Below are positions 36,157-49,732 of a DNA stretch of 64,000 nucleotides, piece by piece; the stretch's first letter is position 1; each line of letters starts with the position of its first letter. A program made the translations under genes and the position numbers. The notes beneath the pieces were generated by a model. It saw nothing but the letters and a program-made list of their open reading frames with translations. It did not search any database and was not told the origin of the DNA. The stretch covers positions 124,001-188,000 of the forward strand of contig NZ_FXUG01000008.1 in assembly GCF_900182915.1 (NCBI RefSeq), given 5' to 3'. The DNA comes from Neorhodopirellula lusitana. Lineage in GTDB: Bacteria; Planctomycetota; Planctomycetia; Pirellulales; Pirellulaceae.

Positions 36157-36725
36157 CGTCGGGCACCCTATTGATGTGCCCGACTTTGATTCGAAGCTCC
36201 GGCGTTCGGAGAGAAAGCCTCTTGAACGCCAACGATATCGCACGTTAATTAATCACATGTCTGGGAGGCGAAGAGCTTCGTTTTCGAGCTCGGGTAGGCA
36301 ACGGTTACTCGCGGTCTTGGTGATTTTGGCAAGGGCTGTACTACGGCTTACTTCGAAATCGCCGCCAAACGCACCGCGGAGGACGCTCTTGGGATGACGC
36401 TGAAACTGAATGCTCAACGAGCAATGTGTCATCCTCCGGCTGACTTGTCCGACGTCCGGGAAGGGGGGCTTGCATCCACACGCGTTGGTGTCTTGGGAAG
36501 TGGTTGGCACGATCGAAGTTGATGCGGTGGGGACGTCAAGCGTCGCTAGCAATGGCAAACTCTGGATGGCCAGCACTCGCATGACAAATCGAAACCGGAG
36601 GCGACTGTCATGGCATGGCTGCCTTCTAACTGATCCGGCCCATGAAACATGGAAGCGTGTCACGTCGAGCCAAGCTTGGCGAATAGAGTGAACTCGACAC
36701 AACTTTTTCCTATACCCTTCGTCCG

Positions 36726-38000
36726 CTAGTGACTTTTTTGCGGGACCGTGTTCTGGATTCGCTCTCTTTGCGTTTCGCTTAGCTTGAACTTGAAGTAGAT
36801 ATCGGGATCGTTGAAGATGTCAGTCTCTTTCATTTCAACGTCGTTCACGTCCAGACTTAGGTCGCAATCGAATCTCGCTAGCATGCTGTGGCTTTTGCCT
36901 TCATCCCGTTTGAGGTTGCGGAAGTGGCAAATGCCCCAGGTGATTCCTCGTCCATCCCGCGTGTCAGTGAACGCATCGGCAACGTAGGCGGCGGGGGCAA
37001 TCGGCATTAGCCCCGTGATCGCCGCGACATCGAAGTTCACTCCGTCAGGTGAATACTGGATCGTGTTGTGTTCCAGCCCATGACGGCTGACCAAGGCAGC
37101 GATTCCGGTCTTGAACGGAAACAGGGATGTCTCATGCCCTGAGTTGATTACCGGGTTTTGGGGGTGCTTCTTGAATGGGCCGAGCGGATGATCAGCGATC
37201 GCGAGTCCTTGGGCGCGGACGGCTGGATCACCACCCATCTCACCTTTGTAGTACAGATAGATTTGGCCGTTGTAGACCAGAGGATATGGATCGTGGATCA
37301 CGTATTGGTCCCATGATCCCGGCGGCCCGTTTTCCACGACAATCTTATTGGATGGTATCCATGGGCCATCCGGGGAATCCGACTCGGAAACCGATACAGG
37401 GCAATCGTCACCATTGGTTGCACTGGATAAGCGGCTGCCGGGCATGAGCAGGTAGGCTTGGTAGTACAGGTAGTACTTCCCCTTCCACACCAGAATGTCA
37501 GGTGTCGAGACCGATCGCCAGCCAGCGTGCGGTTTTTTCATTCGCTTGACTGCTACGCCTTGTTCTTCCCACGTGAATCCATCGTCACTGGTCGCATACC
37601 AGATTTCTGAAAGGTCCCAGTCGCGTGACGGAATCGTTTCGTTCGCCCCACCGTCGTAGTTGGGGGGCGTGGGTGTCTGCCGGTGCGTGTACCAAACGTA
37701 GTACTTACCGTTGGCTCGGATCACCTTGGTCGCATCGCGGCGGGAAACGGTGCCGTCGTGGCCGTGGTAGTCGAATCCTTTCAGCGGTGTGTACTTGAAG
37801 TTCGTGAACAGTTCGTTGCGTGCATTATCGATGCCGGTATACGGGCCATCGTAAACTCGCTGCATCGCTTTGCTGAGCGGCACATCGGGTTTTGTCTCGG
37901 GAATGGAACCGTATGGAAACACCGAAGGCTCTTCGGCGAACGCTGAGAAGATCCCGCCGCACAAAACAAGTGCGGTAATCATGATCAATCGAATCGACAT
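36726..38000 (-). CDS. secreted GH117-family glycoside hydrolase (anhydro-L-galactosidase candidate)
   Basis: 424 residues from the ATG at 38000, which has AGGA ten bases upstream and yields signal peptide MSIRLIMITALVLCGGIFSAFA. Five-bladed beta-propeller of the GH117 type: the general-base Asp is probably D89 in SRRDATKVI, the acid His probably H289 in NSGHETSLFPF, with HDPYPLVYNGQIYLYYKG in between. GH117 enzymes remove 3,6-anhydro-L-galactose from the non-reducing end of agar oligosaccharides. It is a paralogue of the protein at 48457. GH43 is the nearest alternative; neighbours (GH2, GH16, sulfatase) favour agar. Confidence 0.82.
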   Translation of the reverse strand: MSIRLIMITALVLCGGIFSAFAEEPSVFPYGSIPETKPDVPLSKAMQRVYDGPYTGIDNARNELFTNFKYTPLKGFDYHGHDGTVSRRDATKVIRANGKYYVWYTHRQTPTPPNYDGGANETIPSRDWDLSEIWYATSDDGFTWEEQGVAVKRMKKPHAGWRSVSTPDILVWKGKYYLYYQAYLLMPGSRLSSATNGDDCPVSVSESDSPDGPWIPSNKIVVENGPPGSWDQYVIHDPYPLVYNGQIYLYYKGEMGGDPAVRAQGLAIADHPLGPFKKHPQNPVINSGHETSLFPFKTGIAALVSRHGLEHNTIQYSPDGVNFDVAAITGLMPIAPAAYVADAFTDTRDGRGITWGICHFRNLKRDEGKSHSMLARFDCDLSLDVNDVEMKETDIFNDPDIYFKFKLSETQRERIQNTVPQKSH

Positions 38001-38200
38001 CGTGCTATTTCCTATGGAACCAATGGATTGAGAGGTGGGCGAAGATCGGTGGCAACGACAGGAACACGTTGGTTCGTCTGATGCACCGTTGTGATTCTTC
38101 ATGCGGTCTTGGTGATGGGGTGGGCTTCCCGAGATGTCTTGCAAGAATCGGAGACGCTCACTTGGGGTGTCATCGTGCCTATGAAAATGCGGGGCATTGC

Positions 38201-39574
38201 TTAGTTTCGATAGTCGTCCATGCGTTTCATGGCGGCCCCTTCGTATTGCCGCTTCAGTTGCCAGCGTGGGCGATCGAGCGTGAGTTCCCAGTCGAACAGT
38301 TGCTTGTACATCGCTCGCACCCGGTCCGGGTATTTTTCAGCGAGGTTGTTGTGTTCCGAAATGTCGTTGCGGAGGTCGTAGAGTTCAGCTGGACGGTCAG
38401 GGAATCGGAGTAGCTTCCAGTCTCCATCGCGGATTGCGCCCCGTGATTCCTTTTTCCAGTACAAGGTTTGATGCGGACGATCTTCCTCGTTCCCGGTAAG
38501 GTGCGGATGCAGATCGACCCCATCGATTTGTTTCAGCGAAGCCACATCACCGCCGCCCGCACTGACGAAGGTGGGTAGCAAATCAAGTGTGCTGATCGGA
38601 TGCGGATAAACCGAACCCGCCGGTGTTACCCCAGGCCATCGCATTAGGAACGGCACGCGAATTCCACCTTCCAAATGATTTGCCTTGGTGCCACTGAGAG
38701 GTGTGTTGATCGAGGCGTTGCTGTCGCTTGGTCCGCCATTGTCGTTGGTGAAAACGACCATCGTGTTCTCTTCGAGGCCCAGCTTGGTAAGACATTTCAA
38801 GACGTTTCCGCACCCTCGATCCATGGCAAGCGTCATCGCCGCAAGTTGCTTGCGTTTGCCGGATAGTTCCGGGAACTGTTTCAAGTCTTCGGCTTCGCCT
38901 TGCATCGGTGCGTGTACGGCGTTGAAGGACAGCACGACGAAAAAGGGGACATCTCGGTTTCGCTCGATGAAGGCGATTGTTTCATCGGCGAAGACGTCCG
39001 TCGCGTAGCGATCCGGTTCGGTGAACTCGCCAAAGCCACGCTCCATGCGATCTTCCTTGCGAGTCAGTTTTTCGGCGTCTCGCAACGCAAAGTAGCTTCG
39101 GGCTCCACCCCGGAATCCGTAGAACTCATCAAAGCCTCGTTTCAGCGGATGAAAACGATCTGCGTTCCCTTGGTGCCATTTGCCAATCAACGCGGTTCGA
39201 TACCCGAGTGTTTTCATGTGATCAGCGACTGTGGTTTGATCCAGCGGTAAACCCATCTCATCGTCGGGCAAACACGACTCGCTCATGTAGCCCGGCACGT
39301 TGTTCTCTTCAAAACCAAACCGCTGTTGGTAACGACCGGTGAAGAGGCCGGCACGGGAAGGACCGCATACCGCGGCGGTCACATACGCTTGTTCAAACCG
39401 CATGCTCTGTTCGGCAAGTTTGTCCAGGTGCGGCGTCCGCATGACTTTGCTGCCATGAAAACCAAAGTCGGCATAGCCCGCGTCATCGGAGATGATCAGC
39501 ACGATGTTGGGCGGCGCCGCGAATCCAGAGATGGCTGAGCTAAGTAACGCTATGGCGAGAACGAGCAAACGCAT
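38201..39574 (-). CDS. secreted type I sulfatase
   Basis: Formylglycine-dependent sulfatase of 457 residues. The start at 39574 gives a clean signal peptide ([19 protein letters not shown]); the frame continues upstream to 39739 with unlike Pro/Ser-rich sequence. Metal site begins [15 protein letters not shown]; the residue converted to formylglycine is C70 in [20 protein letters not shown] and [11 protein letters not shown] follow. It would remove sulfate esters from algal galactan. It lies between GH117 and GH2 genes on one strand, 200 bases from the former. Position of the sulfate on the sugar cannot be read from sequence. Confidence 0.9.
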   Translation of the reverse strand: MRLLVLAIALLSSAISGFAAPPNIVLIISDDAGYADFGFHGSKVMRTPHLDKLAEQSMRFEQAYVTAAVCGPSRAGLFTGRYQQRFGFEENNVPGYMSESCLPDDEMGLPLDQTTVADHMKTLGYRTALIGKWHQGNADRFHPLKRGFDEFYGFRGGARSYFALRDAEKLTRKEDRMERGFGEFTEPDRYATDVFADETIAFIERNRDVPFFVVLSFNAVHAPMQGEAEDLKQFPELSGKRKQLAAMTLAMDRGCGNVLKCLTKLGLEENTMVVFTNDNGGPSDSNASINTPLSGTKANHLEGGIRVPFLMRWPGVTPAGSVYPHPISTLDLLPTFVSAGGGDVASLKQIDGVDLHPHLTGNEEDRPHQTLYWKKESRGAIRDGDWKLLRFPDRPAELYDLRNDISEHNNLAEKYPDRVRAMYKQLFDWELTLDRPRWQLKRQYEGAAMKRMDDYRN

Positions 39575-39817
39575 CGACCAAACTCGGCAGCTGACGACGC
39601 TCGTTTCGGACTGTCTTGTAGGGGCCGGTGTTGTGTCGCTGACCGGTGAGTCAACCGGTTTGGCCGAGGGCGGCGTCGCGGAACGCGGCGTCCGTGGCAT
39701 GTGAGCGAGAAGACGTTTGGTGGTGGCATTTTTCAGCATGGGCGTTGGAGCTGGCTAAGTCTTGGGTAACGCACGATGGGGCGACCGGGCGGGGAGTTTG
39801 CGTCCCTAGACCATAAG

Positions 39818-39832
39818 TGTCAACAATTGACA
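39818..39832. promoter_or_regulatory. candidate operator TGTCAA-N3-TTGACA, site 2
   Basis: A perfect 6-bp inverted repeat with a 3-bp spacer. Its left half, AAGTGTCAACAAT, differs by one base from the AAGTGTTAACAAT sites at 35981 and 43572. It lies about 244 bases upstream of the sulfatase start. Confidence 0.4.
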
Positions 39833-39990
39833 ATGCAAGCATCGGCTATTTGCTCCGGGGTCAATGCCTTTCAATCTGCAGCGAACTTCCCCAGCAATCC
39901 CTTCCCAAATCGGGGACTTGCTGGTGAAGTCCGTTGCTACAACGCTACCCCATTTCAGAACCTGATTTGTCCTGATGTAACCTAGCGAGG

Positions 39991-43650
<3,660 letters not shown>

Positions 43651-44880
43651 ATGCCTTCCGTCACTCACCGAAGCCGCGGCGGTTTCACTCTCGTTGAGTT
43701 GCTTGTGGTCATCGCCATCATTGGCGTCCTAGTTGGACTTCTGTTGCCGGCGGTTCAAGCTGCCCGTGAAGCCGCTCGCCGCATGAGCTGTAGCAACAAT
43801 TTCAAGCAGCTTGGTCTTGCGATGCACAACTACCACAGCGCTTACAAGCAGCTTCCACGTCAGGGAACTGGTACAGATGACATGAGCCAGCTGACGACTG
43901 CGGATTGGTGGAGCCAATCGCAAGACGCCACCATGAGCAAGCTGTCCGCTTTGGCCGGCCTCTTGCCATTCATCGAGCAGCAAGCGCTTTGGGAGCAGTT
44001 GGTGAACCCAAGCATCCAGAATGCGGACGGCACCACACGTGCAACGACTGATCCCTGGCCAGCGATGGGCCCAAGTCCAAACTACTGGGTCAACAGTGGT
44101 GGGTATGTTCCTTACGTTACTGAGCTTCCAGCACTCCGTTGCCCAAGCGATCCGGGAACCGGGTTGCCAGCGGCGGGGCGTACGAACTATGCCGTGTGCA
44201 TGGGTGATTCAGGAAATTTGATGTACCGTGGATATCGCCCACTGGCCAATGACCGGTTCTTGGACAAGATGACGAACAGCGAAGCGGAAGGCATTCGCGG
44301 TGCTGCTCGCGGTGTCTTTATCAACTACTACAGCACTCGTTTCCGCGACATTCTCGATGGACTTTCCAACACCATCGCCATGGGCGAAATCGCGACTGAT
44401 CTTGGTGACAAGGACAAGCGAACGATCACCCAATCTTCCAGTGCATTCTGGAGTGGTCAACAAATTGCGAACCCTTCGATGTGTTCGGACACTGCCGGTT
44501 TGATCGACGCGGAACGTCCCCAATTCTGGGCATCGGGAACCAATGTATCGACTTCGACAAACGGTCGAGGCTACCGTTGGTTTGATCAGTTGTCGCCCTA
44601 CACTGCGATGAACACGATCTTGCCACCCAACCGCGAATTGTGCGGTTTCTCGACTGATTTCTGGTTGACCGTTGCTCCACCATCAAGTCGCCACCAAGGT
44701 GGCGTCCACGTCTTGATGTCCGATGGTGCAGTCAAGTTCGTGACGGATTCGATCGAAGCAGGCGATTCTCGCAGCCGAGCACCGGACGGTAACTACCGTC
44801 CCGGTGCCCAAAGCTCTTACGGTTTGTGGGGTGCTCTGGGTAGCCGAGCAGCCAAAGAAACGATCGATCAAGAGCTGTAG
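43651..44880 (+). CDS. DUF1559 protein with prepilin-type N-terminus
   Basis: 409 residues. Leader [11 protein letters not shown] before [18 protein letters not shown], then [64 protein letters not shown] and the C-terminal block [28 protein letters not shown]. Closely related to the proteins at 34580 and 46600. Probably a pseudopilin-like envelope protein. It is followed by a strong terminator and then a small lipoprotein gene on the same strand. Confidence 0.95.
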   Translation: MPSVTHRSRGGFTLVELLVVIAIIGVLVGLLLPAVQAAREAARRMSCSNNFKQLGLAMHNYHSAYKQLPRQGTGTDDMSQLTTADWWSQSQDATMSKLSALAGLLPFIEQQALWEQLVNPSIQNADGTTRATTDPWPAMGPSPNYWVNSGGYVPYVTELPALRCPSDPGTGLPAAGRTNYAVCMGDSGNLMYRGYRPLANDRFLDKMTNSEAEGIRGAARGVFINYYSTRFRDILDGLSNTIAMGEIATDLGDKDKRTITQSSSAFWSGQQIANPSMCSDTAGLIDAERPQFWASGTNVSTSTNGRGYRWFDQLSPYTAMNTILPPNRELCGFSTDFWLTVAPPSSRHQGGVHVLMSDGAVKFVTDSIEAGDSRSRAPDGNYRPGAQSSYGLWGALGSRAAKETIDQEL

Positions 44881-44963
44881 GCGATCCCCGTAGTGGGGCA
44901 GTTGCCTAACAATTGTGGAGTCATGCCTGGCCCTGTGCGGCATGATTCCTTGTAGATGTTTTC

Positions 44964-45007
44964 GCCAGGCTGTGGCCTTTGATAGGGAAGCAGCCTGGCA
45001 TCTTTTT
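44964..45007 (+). terminator. Rho-independent terminator candidate
   Basis: Perfect 9-bp stem GCCAGGCTG (44964-44972) with CAGCCTGGC (44991-44999), an 18-nt loop and ATCTTTTT immediately after. It ends the DUF1559 transcript before the downstream lipoprotein gene. Confidence 0.75.
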
Positions 45008-45134
45008 AAATCGCAGTACCAAAACTTACGACGCCAACGCTTGGAGTACCGGTGCTTGAAGTACCGGAGCTTGGTGTGAATGGTTTGGATTCTTGCTGCC
45101 CTCTTTCGTTCTTTCACTAGTGATTCGAAGTCCC

Positions 45135-45323
45135 ATGAATTTGATCAAGTTGTTCTTATTGGCGTCCTGTTTGATTGTTGCCGTCGGATGCGGCGAACCC
45201 ACGGCCGAAAACGTGATGGATGGTGCCAATGAAACCCAGCTGGCCGAAATTCGTGCGGAGCTTGAGGCTCAGCAAAAAGAACGAGAGTCGTCCACGGATC
45301 GCCCTTCGCAGCCCGGTTCTTGA
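45135..45323 (+). CDS. small lipoprotein paired with a DUF1559 gene (2 of 3)
   Basis: 62 residues from the ATG at 45135. Signal peptide MNLIKLFLLASCLIVAVGC with lipid-accepting C19, then GEPTAENVMDGANETQLAEIRAELEAQQKE, a short Gly/Asn-containing hinge and a charged helix. Located 254 bases downstream of the DUF1559 gene at 43651. Closely parallels the lipoprotein at 34186 in the -N-V-[VM]-D-G-A- block. Function unknown; pairing suggests that it works with the pseudopilin-like partner. Confidence 0.72.
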   Translation: MNLIKLFLLASCLIVAVGCGEPTAENVMDGANETQLAEIRAELEAQQKERESSTDRPSQPGS

Positions 45324-45490
45324 TCCAGAATCAAAGTCCCGAGCGAACGGACTGCATCGCCAAGTGATGAGTCCTGTGTCATTGCGTGCCGGCGTGAGTG
45401 CGAGTGCGAGATCACACCGACCGCATTCCTCTTGCTGGCCCTTGGTTGGACTGTCGCGACTTCGAAGCGATGGCGTCGCCCATTGTAGAA

Positions 45491-45551
45491 CAATTGTCCC
45501 AATGGTTTGGCCGGCATCGCTGACTGGGTGCCCAAACAATTGAGACAATTG
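45491..45551. repeat. 20-bp imperfect inverted repeat
   Basis: Arms 45491-45510 and 45532-45551 are complementary except at two positions, with a 21-nt loop. CTTTACTCT follows. It lies 168 bases behind the lipoprotein gene and could serve as its terminator or be a palindromic unit. Confidence 0.6.
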
Positions 45552-45804
45552 CTTTACTCTGCGGGTCGCCAGCGACTTGTCCACCAGTAGAAGTGCGAAA
45601 GGCGAACTTCGGAGCGGCCCTTGGAGTTGCTTTGGGTGGCGGCCGTTTGGTTCGCAGTTCGATAAGAGTGTTGGGCCGTGTCACGTGGGCCCCCTTTCGC
45701 ATAGGCCCTTTTCGGGCGGGACCGTTCACTTAATCGATCCCCGACACACAGGGGACCGCCGGCATGTAGGGTCTTCGTCACCGTGGAGTTTGAAAGCTGG
45801 GGGA

Positions 45805-45884
45805 GCCTCGAAGACACGGAGCCTTGAAGACACGGGGCCTTGAAGACACGGGGCCTTGAAAATACGGGGCCTCGAAAACACGGA
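45805..45884. repeat. five 16-bp tandem repeats, intergenic
   Basis: Units begin at 45805, 45821, 45837, 45853 and 45869, consensus GCCTTGAAGACACGGG. Units 2 and 3 are identical. No spacers separate them. They resemble in kind, but not in sequence, the 18-bp array at 36085, which also lies upstream of a DUF1559 gene. Confidence 0.85.
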
Positions 45885-46599
45885 CTTTCTAGCAAGCACG
45901 GTCTCTCGCAAGTCGGGCTATGCGAAGCACTGCTCCCTGAAAAGAATGGGCCGCTAGGAAACTGGGTACTGTTCGACTGACCGTTTGCATCTTGATCTGT
46001 CCGGTTGGTGCCTCGGCAAGAGACTTGGAGGGTGGTTCCGTCCTGTTGGATGCCCGCCTGCTTCGCAGCGTTCTTGCATTCAGCCTTCTTTACGGAGCCC
46101 TCGTTTACCCACGTTGACCTCGATCGGGCGTTTTCTTGGCGATCGGTTTTGCCTCTTGAAGCCTTGAGTGTCAGCGGTGAATGATTGGCGGATATGGCTC
46201 ACGGTCGATTGTTGACAGTGTGGATTGATATTGCCGGTGCCCCCCTCTGGTGTTGGCGAATTCTCCGGGTGGGGCGATTCTCCGGTTCCGCTTGACGTTG
46301 GCCAGTCCGTCAGACCACTCGATATTGGGGGGCTGAATTCGGGCATGATCCAGGATTATGCGGGATAATGCGCCGTTTATTTTTTTTTAGTGTTAAGGAT
46401 GCCGGATTTGGCTTGTTTGACATCACAGGAAGAGCAAGTGGCTCTTCCCGAACCCCGCCCCACCCAGATCTGGACCCGTGGAATATTCTTCCGCGAAGCA
46501 TTTTGCAGGAGCGACTTCGCGAAAGTGTTTTAGGCACACGCGAGCCAGTCGCTAGCGTCCCGGTCTTCTGTATGACATTTAAGACTCGTGAGAAATGCG

Positions 46600-47808
46600 A
46601 TGAAAAAGACAGTCGTTGAAAGTGGTAGTCACTCGAGAAGCGGTTTTACTCTTGTTGAGTTGCTGGTGGTGATTGCCATCATCGGTGTACTTGTGGGCCT
46701 GCTATTGCCGGCCGTCCAGGCGGCTCGGGAAGCCGCCCGTCGGATGAGTTGCAGTAACAACTTCAAGCAAATCGGCTTGGCAATTCACAACTATCACGCC
46801 GCCTTTGCTCAGTTGCCCACACAGGGCGTGGGCACCAACAATGCCAACGGCAACGACTGGCGTTGGAACCATGGGACTGCGAATGCACGCCGTATGACGG
46901 TCCTTGTCGGCATTCTGCCTTTCGTAGAACAGCAAGCAATGTGGGAGAAGATTTCGAATCCTCTCGTCGAACGAACCGATGGAAGCACCACCACGACGCC
47001 AGGCACGCTCGCACAACCTTGGGTCGCTTTTGGGCCCACACCTCAGAACATCGACTACGTTCCTTGGGCGACTGACATGCCTGCTTATCGCTGCCCTAGC
47101 GATCCCGGAATTGGTCTGCCTTCTCTTGGGCGTACCAACTACGGAGCCTGCCTTGGCGATTCATCGTCAAACATCATGCACGGCCCTTGGAATGACAAAC
47201 GCACCGCAAAAGGGCGAGCGACTAATTCGCGCATCGAGCACCGTGGCTTCTTCATCCCATTCGACAAGACCAAGTTCCGTGACTGCCTTGACGGACTGTC
47301 CAACACGATTGCGATGGGCGAACTGGCGACCTATCTAGGTGATGGCGATATTCGCACCAGCACGCCCGAGAGTGGCCCTGCCGCTTCGGTGATCCGTGGG
47401 AATCCTTCGGTTTGCTTGGACAACAACTTGATCGATCCTGCACGGCCAAGCTTCTGGAAGACCGTTTCGACTGAAGGGCTGTCCTTACGAGGTTATCGCT
47501 GGGCAGATGCTCAGCCTGTGTTCAATGCAACGCTTACCATTCTGGGTCCCAACCGGGAACTTTGTGGGCCGAACAACGCCAAGGCAAGTGCCGCTAACTG
47601 TACTTTTTCCAGTTACCACCAAGGCGGTGTGCACGCGTTGATGGGTGACGGTGCGGTTCGTTTCATCACCGATTCGATCGAGGCCGGAAACGATCATGCC
47701 GCAGGTGCCTACAACGGAAGTGCATTGCAAGTGGGGGCCGCGAGTCCCTATGGATTATGGGGAGCATTGGGGACTCGTGCGAATCGCGAGACGATCGAGG
47801 ACTTTTAG
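46600..47808 (+). CDS. DUF1559 protein with prepilin-type N-terminus
   Basis: 402 residues from the ATG at 46600 (in-frame ATG 46588 also possible). Leader MKKTVVESGSHSRSG before [18 protein letters not shown], then [39 protein letters not shown] and the C-terminal SSYHQGGVHALMGDGAVRFITDSIEAGN. Third member of the paralogue group in this locus. Followed after 183 bases by a small lipoprotein gene. Confidence 0.95.
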   Translation: MKKTVVESGSHSRSGFTLVELLVVIAIIGVLVGLLLPAVQAAREAARRMSCSNNFKQIGLAIHNYHAAFAQLPTQGVGTNNANGNDWRWNHGTANARRMTVLVGILPFVEQQAMWEKISNPLVERTDGSTTTTPGTLAQPWVAFGPTPQNIDYVPWATDMPAYRCPSDPGIGLPSLGRTNYGACLGDSSSNIMHGPWNDKRTAKGRATNSRIEHRGFFIPFDKTKFRDCLDGLSNTIAMGELATYLGDGDIRTSTPESGPAASVIRGNPSVCLDNNLIDPARPSFWKTVSTEGLSLRGYRWADAQPVFNATLTILGPNRELCGPNNAKASAANCTFSSYHQGGVHALMGDGAVRFITDSIEAGNDHAAGAYNGSALQVGAASPYGLWGALGTRANRETIEDF

Positions 47809-47991
47809 TTCATGTGGCCTTGTTTCATGTGGCCTGGTTTGAGGTGTGCGGTGTTGGTGTTGTCGATGTGCTGAAGCAAGGGGGCAAGAGTCCTCGTGCT
47901 TCATCGCGAGGCGAAAGTGGAAGTCCTCTGGGCTGCACCGCACCGTCCGATTGTTCTCGCTCTTTCAAGTATTTATCTAGGAGATTGTTCG

Positions 47992-48171
47992 ATGGTTAAA
48001 GTCTGTAAACCTTTCCTGCTATCAGTATCGATAGTGTTTCTGTTGATGGCCGGTTGCGGTGATTCCGATAAGGGGACCGTGGTTGGCAGCGGGGATATGG
48101 AAGGCATCGAAGCTTACCGCGCAATGGTTGACGCAGACGAAGCGAACCAGAAATCGCTGGATGGTAGATAG
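47992..48171 (+). CDS. small lipoprotein paired with a DUF1559 gene (3 of 3)
   Basis: 59 residues. AGGAG lies eight bases before the ATG at 47992. Signal peptide MVKVCKPFLLSVSIVFLLMAGC with lipid-accepting C22, then GDSDKGTVVGSGDMEGIEAYRAMVDADEANQ. The order lipobox, Gly/Asp hinge, V-V-G block and short charged helix matches the two other small lipoproteins. Downstream of the DUF1559 gene at 46600. Function unknown. Confidence 0.72.
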   Translation: MVKVCKPFLLSVSIVFLLMAGCGDSDKGTVVGSGDMEGIEAYRAMVDADEANQKSLDGR

Positions 48172-48362
48172 CGCAGGCAGTGGTGGAGCCCGCTAGGAAA
48201 ACGCGAGCGTCGTTTGAGGGTCGTCTGTCAAAACAGGAGGCGGCTGGGAGTTGGGTCGCGAGAGTTGTTGGGACGCTGCCAGCTTATTTAGATTTGGCCA
48301 GAATGAACTCGGTTCCCTTGAGAAATCCTGGCGACTGAATCAACTTAGCCATAAAACGCAAT

Positions 48363-48390
48363 CAGCCCCCTGGATCAAATCAGGGGGCTG
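48363..48390. terminator. bidirectional terminator candidate
   Basis: Perfect 10-bp stem CAGCCCCCTG (48363-48372) with CAGGGGGCTG (48381-48390) and an 8-nt loop. It lies between two converging transcripts, the lipoprotein gene (+) and GH117 gene (-). The plus side is followed by AATTCGTTT, the minus side by ATTGCGTTTTATGG. Confidence 0.75.
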
Positions 48391-48456
48391 AATTCGTTTG
48401 AGAGCAATCCTTTAGTGGGACGTGCCCTGGATGCGACGTTCGTTTTGCCGACTGAA

Positions 48457-49659
48457 TTAGTCGTCGCCTTTGGCTCCCTTGGCGACATGCCGTTTGACTC
48501 GGTGGGACGTGAAGCCGCGGATGACTTGATAGTCCCATGTCGCGTACTGATGGGTGAGGCCCCAGCGAAGCGTTTCGGTTGGCTCCGCTTCATTATCGGC
48601 GGTGCGGTTCAGGCCGATTGCGTGGGGAGCGTCTTTAATGACCGACATGATTTCAAAGTTGATCCCATCGGGTGCCCACTGGATCGTGTTCTTTTCAGGA
48701 CCGTCGGTGGTGATCAGTGAAGCGATGCCGCCGTTGTACGGCCACACGCAAACCTCGTGGCCGCTGTTGCTGATCGGATTGTAAGGGCTTTTGACATACG
48801 GGCCTTTGGGGTTGTCGGCGATCGCGACACCGTGGCGGATTTGGCGACCACCGAACGTGATTGCTTCGCCCATTTGCTCGCCCTTGTAATACAGATAGAA
48901 CTTTCCGTTGAACGGAATGATGCAAGGGTCGTGCACTTTGTGGCTGTCGAAGTCGCCCTTCTTTTTGACCTTGAAGCGGTTCTGTTCGGTGCCTTCCCAG
49001 ACGCCGTTGTCAGCGGGACTCAAGATCGGCTCTTCGCTCTTGGTCCAAGGTCCATCGGGTGAGTTCGACCAGGCCAGTCCGACTTGGTTTTTGACTCGGA
49101 CGGTGTACGGTGATTTGACGGTTTGGTAGCACAAGTAGTACATGCCGTCGTGCTTCATGATTTCGGTCGTGAAGACAGATCGATCGTCGTAAGCACCGGG
49201 TTCGCCACGCGGCACGGCGAGTCCCTGTTCTTTCCAGGTGATGCGATCCGTTGAGGTGGCGTAATAGATATCGCAGCGATCCCAAGGAAAGACTTTGTCG
49301 TTGTCGATGTCGCCGCCAAAGCCTTGGGTCTTGCCGGTACTGCGTGAGTACCAGCAATAATACGTGTCGCCTTCCTTGATGACGGCACTTGGGTCGCGAC
49401 GGCAAACGCCCTTTTCGAATGCGAAATCACCTTTCAGGTTGTGGGTTTGGAATTCGACGAACCACTCGTTGCCAATGTCCGGCCACTTCAACGCTCGCTT
49501 GGATGCGGCGCTAAGTTTGTCGGGAGTCGTGATGCCCAGGAAGTCAATTTGTTCCGGAGTGGGCTGCGGTGAATCTTGAGACATGGCTGGGCTGGTAAGG
49601 AGAGCTGGGCCGGTAAAGAGACAGGTGGCAACAAGTGCGTACAGGATTCTGGATTGCAT
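48457..49659 (-). CDS. secreted GH117-family glycoside hydrolase, second paralogue
   Basis: 400 residues from the ATG at 49659 (in-frame ATG 49689 also possible). Signal peptide with LYALVATCLFTGPALLTSPAMS. The GH117 pattern is the same as in the protein at 36726: general-base candidate D89 in CRRDPSAVI and acid candidate H301 in NSGHEVCVWPY, with HDPCIIPFNGKFYLYYKG between. Blade sequences are otherwise well diverged, suggesting a different substrate length or sugar (for example sulfated or D-configured residues). Last gene of a probable operon with Eda, KDG kinase and GH16; the terminator is at 48363. Confidence 0.8.
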   Translation of the reverse strand: MQSRILYALVATCLFTGPALLTSPAMSQDSPQPTPEQIDFLGITTPDKLSAASKRALKWPDIGNEWFVEFQTHNLKGDFAFEKGVCRRDPSAVIKEGDTYYCWYSRSTGKTQGFGGDIDNDKVFPWDRCDIYYATSTDRITWKEQGLAVPRGEPGAYDDRSVFTTEIMKHDGMYYLCYQTVKSPYTVRVKNQVGLAWSNSPDGPWTKSEEPILSPADNGVWEGTEQNRFKVKKKGDFDSHKVHDPCIIPFNGKFYLYYKGEQMGEAITFGGRQIRHGVAIADNPKGPYVKSPYNPISNSGHEVCVWPYNGGIASLITTDGPEKNTIQWAPDGINFEIMSVIKDAPHAIGLNRTADNEAEPTETLRWGLTHQYATWDYQVIRGFTSHRVKRHVAKGAKGDD

Positions 49660-49732
49660 AGCTTCACTTGGGGATAGTGGCAGGGGCAAAGGAATTTTGA
49701 GTTGGGGCGAGTGCTTGAGGGTTGTTGGCGCG

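Larger units (their letters stand above)
35858..36725. other. long intergenic region with operator-like site and tandem repeat
   Basis: About 868 bases between a GH117 gene and a DUF1559 gene on the same strand. It contains AAGTGTTAACAAT at 35981-35993 and four 18-bp tandem units at 36085-36156. Open frames at 35965-36248 on both strands are by-products of the repeat. Between 36160 and 36725 I see nothing recognisable. Confidence 0.45.
45324..46587. other. long gene-free region with repeats
   Basis: About 1.26 kb between a lipoprotein gene and the next DUF1559 gene. It holds an imperfect 20-bp inverted repeat (45491-45551), five 16-bp tandem units (45805-45884), and the half-site TGTTAAGGAT at 46391. 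Overlapping open frames on both strands are compositional by-products of the tandem repeat and lack domain features. I see no RNA gene. Confidence 0.5.

Noticed and set aside
35965-36248. Short frames on both strands with repeated SLASSP or AGRRSQ text
   Set aside because: They arise because an 18-bp tandem repeat is open in every frame; no start signals or domain.
45554-45911. Minus-strand frames with FKAPCLQG repeats
   Set aside because: Products of the tandem repeat and flanks; no conserved character.
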